Assembly (NCBI RefSeq): GCF_047946665.1
Contig: NZ_CP172312.1
Location: 2,356,001-2,420,000 of the forward strand
DNA length: 64,000 nt
Source: Allohahella sp002354735
GTDB taxonomy: Bacteria > Pseudomonadota > Gammaproteobacteria > Pseudomonadales > Oleiphilaceae
Reading direction: 5' to 3'
The notes beneath the pieces are model-generated. The model saw only the letters and a list, made by a program, of their open reading frames with translations, was not told the origin of the DNA and did not search any database. Below are positions 59,716-64,000 of the stretch, in pieces. The position numbers and the translations under genes were made by a program. Numbering within the stretch: the stretch's first letter is position 1; the number at the start of each line of letters is the position of its first letter.

Positions 59716-61175
59716 AGGATATCCCAGCGCGCGACCGGCGTATTACTCAAGGCGCGAGTACGGTATTCATTGACCAGAACTCGCAAGGCCTCCGAACGTT
59801 CGGTACCCGCTGCAGTCAGCTTCGCCAGACTCCCCAGCAGCCAGCGACTGCCATTCTGCCCACTGGCCAGCGTGTCACCGGCTATGCTCACTGCCCTGCT
59901 GATATCGCTGGTAGCCACGTCCAGCCCCGCAAGACCGCCCGACACCATAGGCAGCAATTCTTCAAGGATGTCCACCACCGTTCGCTCCCTGAGGGTCCTG
60001 CTGTCGATGTCTGGCCAGAGCATGATCGCGTCCAGACCGTGATGTGCCGCGTTGTAGAAATTCTCGGCAGCGTATCGGAAAGGCAGACCCGGAATGATGG
60101 TATTGATGTAAGGCTTCATCGCCTCGATGAGACCGACAAAGATTGCAGCATTCGCGCACATGTCGGCGCAGGTCGGCCCCGCTGGCAGCGCGCGCAGCTC
60201 GATTCTGACATGGCCGCCATCAGCGGGATCGTATATCGGTCGGTTCCATGACCAGATCGACCCCTGATGTAGTCTCATCGCGCTGAGCTCACCGGGCGCT
60301 GTCGTCTCCGGCATCACCGGCATCAGCGGTGGAAACAGATAGGCCCCCTCTACGAATAGCTCATGAATGCCCTCGCGGAGCCATCCGTTGCCAAAGCCGA
60401 CGCGTGGTGGCAGACGCGCTCGGAAGGTGTGGGCCACCCTGCTATCGACGGATTGCTCGAACAGCGGGATTCGCGTTTCCTGCCAGAGACGCTTGCCGAA
60501 CAGAAGCGGTGAATTTGCAGCGAGGGCCGTCATCAGTGGCGTTAGCAGAGAAGCCGTATTCCAGACATCGCGGAAATCGGTCGGCTCGACACGATAATGA
60601 AACTGAAAAGAGGTATTGGCACCCTCAAGCGTCACATCACCCCAGCGCAGGTCGAGCGTCTCGGCACCTTTGATATGTATGGCGAAGTCTTCACCTCGTC
60701 GCTGCCTCAGCGCATCCGAAAGCGCGTGGTAACGCGGGAGATCGGTCATCGCCTGCGGGCCCAGCTGACTGGTGGTCAGGGTTGGCAGAATGCCAATCGG
60801 CACAATTCCTGCCCCGCAGCTCGCAGCATTCCTGTCGAGCCGGAGCAAAGTCTCCTGAAGCGTCTTCTCGATACTGGCGAACGGGCTGCCCCGCGCGGGG
60901 ACAGGTTCGAGATTATATTCGAGATTGAAGCGGTTGAGCTCAAGCGTCAGCCCGGGATCACCCGAGGCCTCACGAATGGCCTCATTGGCATGTACTACCT
61001 GGGCATCCTGGTCGACGAGATATAATTCGACTTCTGCGCCAAAGCTCGCAGGACCAGCGCCAAAACCGGGACGATCGAGAATAGCTCTGAATTCGTTCAG
61101 ATCCTCGAGCAGCTGAGCGCGGAAACGCTCATAGTCCGCCGCTACGAAATCTGTTTTATCAATTGACTGGCCCAG
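59712..61175 (-). CDS. GCS2-family carboxylate-amine ligase (glutamate-cysteine ligase-like), start uncertain
   Basis: The frame reads through a GCS2-type domain: SFGAEVELYLVD, LELNRFNLEYNLEPVP, then GHVRIELRALPAGPTCADMCANAAIF. The first canonical start (TTG 60848) would cut off the N-terminal 100 residues with the ATP/metal-binding Glu residues, so translation must begin upstream, between the ureG stop and about 61130. In that stretch no ATG, GTG or TTG is in frame; candidates are CTG 61175 and ATT 61163, which give 487 or 483 residues. The family forms amide bonds between a carboxylate and an amine with ATP. It lies four bases from ureG and overlaps the AstE-like gene. Confidence 0.8.
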   Translation of the reverse strand: MGQSIDKTDFVAADYERFRAQLLEDLNEFRAILDRPGFGAGPASFGAEVELYLVDQDAQVVHANEAIREASGDPGLTLELNRFNLEYNLEPVPARGSPFASIEKTLQETLLRLDRNAASCGAGIVPIGILPTLTTSQLGPQAMTDLPRYHALSDALRQRRGEDFAIHIKGAETLDLRWGDVTLEGANTSFQFHYRVEPTDFRDVWNTASLLTPLMTALAANSPLLFGKRLWQETRIPLFEQSVDSRVAHTFRARLPPRVGFGNGWLREGIHELFVEGAYLFPPLMPVMPETTAPGELSAMRLHQGSIWSWNRPIYDPADGGHVRIELRALPAGPTCADMCANAAIFVGLIEAMKPYINTIIPGLPFRYAAENFYNAAHHGLDAIMLWPDIDSRTLRERTVVDILEELLPMVSGGLAGLDVATSDISRAVSIAGDTLASGQNGSRWLLGSLAKLTAAGTERSEALRVLVNEYRTRALSNTPVARWDIL

Positions 61176-61178
61176 TCA
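61164..61178. promoter_or_regulatory. 15-bp palindrome between ureG and the GCS2-like gene
   Basis: TGACTGG (61164-61170) and CCAGTCA (61172-61178) are perfect inverted arms around one base. The site ends two bases from the ureG stop codon and covers the region where the GCS2-like gene should start. It could be an operator, or an RNA structure over the ribosome binding region. Confidence 0.4.
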
Positions 61179-61179
61179 G

Positions 61180-61803
61180 TTACCCCGCTTCTCGTTTCTC
61201 CAGCATGCCGTGGTGAATGATGAAATCCGCTATTTCAGCAACACCGTCATTCTTGAGTACGTTGGCGAAGATAAATGGTTTGCTTCCACGAACGCGCAAG
61301 GTATCGCGCTCCATCACCTCCAGCGAGGCCCCCACATGAGGCGCAAGCTCGGTCTTGTTGATGACCAGCAAGTCAGATTTGGTAATACCCGGACCACCCT
61401 TGCGAGGAATCTTGTCGCCGGCGCAGACATCGATGACATAGATCGTGAGATCTGATAGTTCAGGACTGAACGTCGCACTCAGGTTATCGCCACCGCTTTC
61501 GACGAACACCAGCTCGAGACCAGCATGTCTCTGCTGCAGCGATTCGACGGCCGCAAGATTCATCGAAGCATCTTCGCGAATGGCTGTATGTGGACAGCCG
61601 CCTGTTTCGACGCCGAGAATACGGTCACTCGACAGGGCTTCGTGACGCAGCAGAAACTCTGCATCTTCCCTGGTGTAGATATCGTTGGTGACGACAGCGA
61701 GATTGTAGCGGTCACGCAGTGCCAGGCAGAGTTGTTTCACAAGTGCCGTCTTGCCCGACCCAACTGGCCCGCCAACGCCGACTCTAAGACAGGATGATGT
61801 CAT
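61180..61803 (-). CDS. ureG: Urease accessory GTPase UreG
   Basis: UreG drives nickel insertion into urease with GTP. The 207-residue protein has the P-loop GVGGPVGSGKTALVKQLC, the conserved TNDIYTREDAEFL, GVETGGCPHTAIREDASMN with the nickel-binding CPH, and VINKTELAPHVGASLEVM. The ending EKREAG is short. It follows ureF by 20 bases. A ureJ/hupE-type gene that often follows ureG is absent; a GCS2-like gene follows instead. Confidence 0.97.
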   Translation of the reverse strand: MTSSCLRVGVGGPVGSGKTALVKQLCLALRDRYNLAVVTNDIYTREDAEFLLRHEALSSDRILGVETGGCPHTAIREDASMNLAAVESLQQRHAGLELVFVESGGDNLSATFSPELSDLTIYVIDVCAGDKIPRKGGPGITKSDLLVINKTELAPHVGASLEVMERDTLRVRGSKPFIFANVLKNDGVAEIADFIIHHGMLEKREAG

Positions 61804-61823
61804 CTTCGTATTCTCCGTGGATA

Positions 61824-62593
61824 TCAGCTTCTGAACAGCCTGGTGTATTGTGTTTCATGCAGCATGCTCGCGAGCGCCATCCCTGGCAGGCCGCCGCCCA
61901 AGTCATCGACATCTATCGAGGCGCTTCGATTCACGATGTCATCGAGACGCGGAAGAAAGAACTGCAGGACTGATTGCGCATCTGTCTGTCCGAGCGGGAT
62001 GGTTTTCTGCGCTGCGCTCACCTGGTTCTCCAGCCAACTCCAGACAAAGGCACTGACGCACTCAGCAGCGGACATGCACCACAGTCGACCACTCACTGCA
62101 AACAGGACGGGCCAGGCAAAGCCAGCAAGTTCGTTCGACAGACCAACCCGAGGTGCGCGGTGTGCCCTGAGTCCATCAGCCGCATCACTGTTATCCTGAT
62201 CGGCATTCTGGCTCAGCAGGCGCGCCAAAGTACCGGCGAGCTGGCGATCCTCAGCGAGCAGCTCACTGGTCTCGCGCAGGGCAAGCACGCGCGCTGAAAG
62301 CATCAGCAGTTCGACACCACAGGTGGTGAGAAGCTGCTCGAGAGGAGCCAGTGCGCCGATGGCATCATCACTGGCCGGAACCGCATGCTTCAGCATGAGC
62401 CGCGTTGCAATGTGTATGACAGGCAGATCCAGCCTCGCGAGCCCATCTTCCAGCGTGGCCGACAGCCAGTCTGCAAGCGTCTGCCGATCCTTGACCCAGC
62501 CAAGTTCAATAGCGCTTTCCAGCCCCTGGGACCAGGCGAAGCCGCCAACAGGCAGTGCCGGACTGGCGAGATACATCATGGCGAAGCGCGCTG

Positions 62594-62597
<4 letters not shown>
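61824..62597 (-). CDS. ureF: Urease accessory protein UreF
   Basis: UreF forms the activation complex with UreD and UreG. The 257-residue protein has YLASPALPVGGFAWSQGLESAIELGWV at residues 9-35, the family's hallmark, and a helical body. It is about 30 residues longer than most UreF proteins, in the middle region (LLSQNADQDNSDAADGLR). The start GTG 62597 overlaps the ureE stop (GTGA); ATG seven codons later is an alternative. Confidence 0.95.
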
Positions 62598-63124
<527 letters not shown>

Positions 63125-63148
63125 CACGCTGCTCTCGCTAATCAACTG

Positions 63149-64000
63149 CTAAAAGAGGAAATATCGCTGCGCCAGCGGCAACTCGCTTGCTGGCTCGCAG
63201 GTCAGCAGCACGCCGTCGGCCCTGACCTCATAGGTTTGGGCATCGACCTCGATCCGTGGTGTCGCGTCATTGAGTATCATGTCGGACTTGCGCAACTGCC
63301 GTACCCGCTTGCAAGCCGACAAGGTCTTGTTCAGCTTCAAACGCTTGGCGAGGTCCGATTCGAGTGAAAGCTGGCTTACGAATGTCAATGATGTCGCCGC
63401 GATTGCGCCCCCAAAGCTGCCGAACATCGGGCGGTAGTGCACGGGCTGCGGTGTCGGAATCGACGCATTGGGATCACCCATCGCCGCGCCGGCAATCATT
63501 CCGCCCTTGACGATCAGGCTCGGTTTGACGCCAAAAAACGCGGGTCGCCATACAACCAGATCAGCGAGCTTGCCTACCTCTACCGATCCAACCTCGTGAG
63601 CGATACCGTGGGTGATGGCGGGATTGATCGTATACTTGGCAATATAACGCCTGATTCGCATATTGTCGGCGCCGGAGCCCTCGTCTGCTTTCAGCTCTCC
63701 GCACTGGACCTTCATCTTGTGCGCCGTCTGCCAGGTACGACTGATCACCTCGCCGACCCGGCCCATCGCCTGAGAATCCGACGAGATCATGGAGAACACG
63801 CCGAGATCGTGCAAAATGTCTTCAGCGGCAATAGTCTCCTTGCGAATCCTCGAATCAGCGAAGGCAACATCCTCAGGAATAGCAGGATCCAGATGGTGAC
63901 AGACCATTAGCATATCGAGATGTTCATCGATGGTGTTGATGGTGTAAGGCCGCGTGGGGTTGGTCGACGACGGTAGTATGTTCGAAAGGCCAGCGATCTT
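63149..64000 (-). CDS. ureC: Urease alpha subunit, C-terminal half (partial at window edge)
   Basis: The frame is open to the end of the window; 283 residues of the C-terminal half are visible. They begin KIAGLSNILPSSTNPTRPYTINTIDEHLD and include MVCHHLDP with the active-site His, the DSRIR motif with the substrate-positioning Arg, and ISSDSQAMGRVGE with the nickel ligand Asp. All three are intact, so the urease should be active. The visible part ends QRYFLF, the usual C-terminus. UreA, UreB and UreD should lie beyond the window on the same strand. Confidence 0.97.
   Translation of the reverse strand, partial: KIAGLSNILPSSTNPTRPYTINTIDEHLDMLMVCHHLDPAIPEDVAFADSRIRKETIAAEDILHDLGVFSMISSDSQAMGRVGEVISRTWQTAHKMKVQCGELKADEGSGADNMRIRRYIAKYTINPAITHGIAHEVGSVEVGKLADLVVWRPAFFGVKPSLIVKGGMIAGAAMGDPNASIPTPQPVHYRPMFGSFGGAIAATSLTFVSQLSLESDLAKRLKLNKTLSACKRVRQLRKSDMILNDATPRIEVDAQTYEVRADGVLLTCEPASELPLAQRYFLF

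Noticed and set aside
60597..61025. A 142-codon plus-strand frame in the region upstream of the GCS2-like TTG
   Set aside because: The minus strand here encodes conserved GCS2 motifs, so this frame is a shadow.

Overview
The window is a densely packed, moderately GC-rich chromosomal segment of a Gammaproteobacterium. It carries a cbb3 oxidase operon, a complete ccm cluster, mtnA/mtaD next to ubiG-mupP-yciK, and a tsaB-adk-ppc block, an arrangement typical of Pseudomonas and its relatives. A subtilase lipoprotein, a Big2-type lipoprotein with a beta-barrel partner and a urease operon give it an environmental flavour. I do not assign a genus. I saw no rRNA, tRNA, insertion sequence, prophage or CRISPR array, and no intergenic gap exceeds about 290 bases.

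Layout. 1-7.5 kb (+): end of ccoN, ccoO, ccoQ, ccoP, then the maturation genes ccoG, ccoH, ccoI, ccoS and a UreH/DsbD-like membrane protein. 7.5-14 kb: a CmoM-like methyltransferase with an unassigned N-terminal domain, a YpfJ-type zinc peptidase, manC/algA, a quinone-oxidoreductase-like enzyme and mtnA. 14-18.4 kb (+): mtaD, ubiG, mupP, yciK and a DUF1499 lipoprotein. 18.4-25.8 kb (-): ccmA to ccmI, the cytochrome c maturation system that the cbb3 subunits CcoO and CcoP need. 26-30.3 kb (+): a FliK-like protein, a free-standing FlhB C-terminal-type protein, DUF1244, a small lipoprotein behind an AT-rich spacer, and a histone-H1-like protein. 30.3-38.1 kb (-): yceI, cytochrome b561, rsmJ, a hypothetical, uppP, tsaB, adk and ppc. 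38.4-47 kb: a possible ribbon-helix-helix protein, a VOC-like/MazG fusion with rmuC, a hotdog thioesterase, a surface subtilase, cca and a SprT-like HEFAH protein. 47-54 kb (-): an MscK-like channel, the glutathione-dependent formaldehyde pathway (frmA plus S-formylglutathione hydrolase) and a cyclase-PilZ protein. 54-56.5 kb (+): a UDG-superfamily protein, a small membrane protein and a saccharopine-dehydrogenase-like protein. 56.6-64 kb (-): the end of ureC, ureE, ureF, ureG, a GCS2-family ligase, an AstE/AspA-like amidohydrolase, a beta-barrel protein and a Big2 lipoprotein.

Most of the window is conserved housekeeping. The parts most worth a second look are two genes whose conserved N-termini extend upstream of any ATG, GTG or TTG (tsaB and the GCS2-like gene); the overlapping ligase/amidohydrolase pair behind ureG; three unusual fusions (unknown domain plus CmoM, VOC-like plus MazG, cyclase plus PilZ with an altered motif); a palindrome upstream of a possible ribbon-helix-helix gene; and an AT-rich spacer holding a perfect 10-bp inverted repeat. 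I found no clear-cut unknown defence or mobile system.
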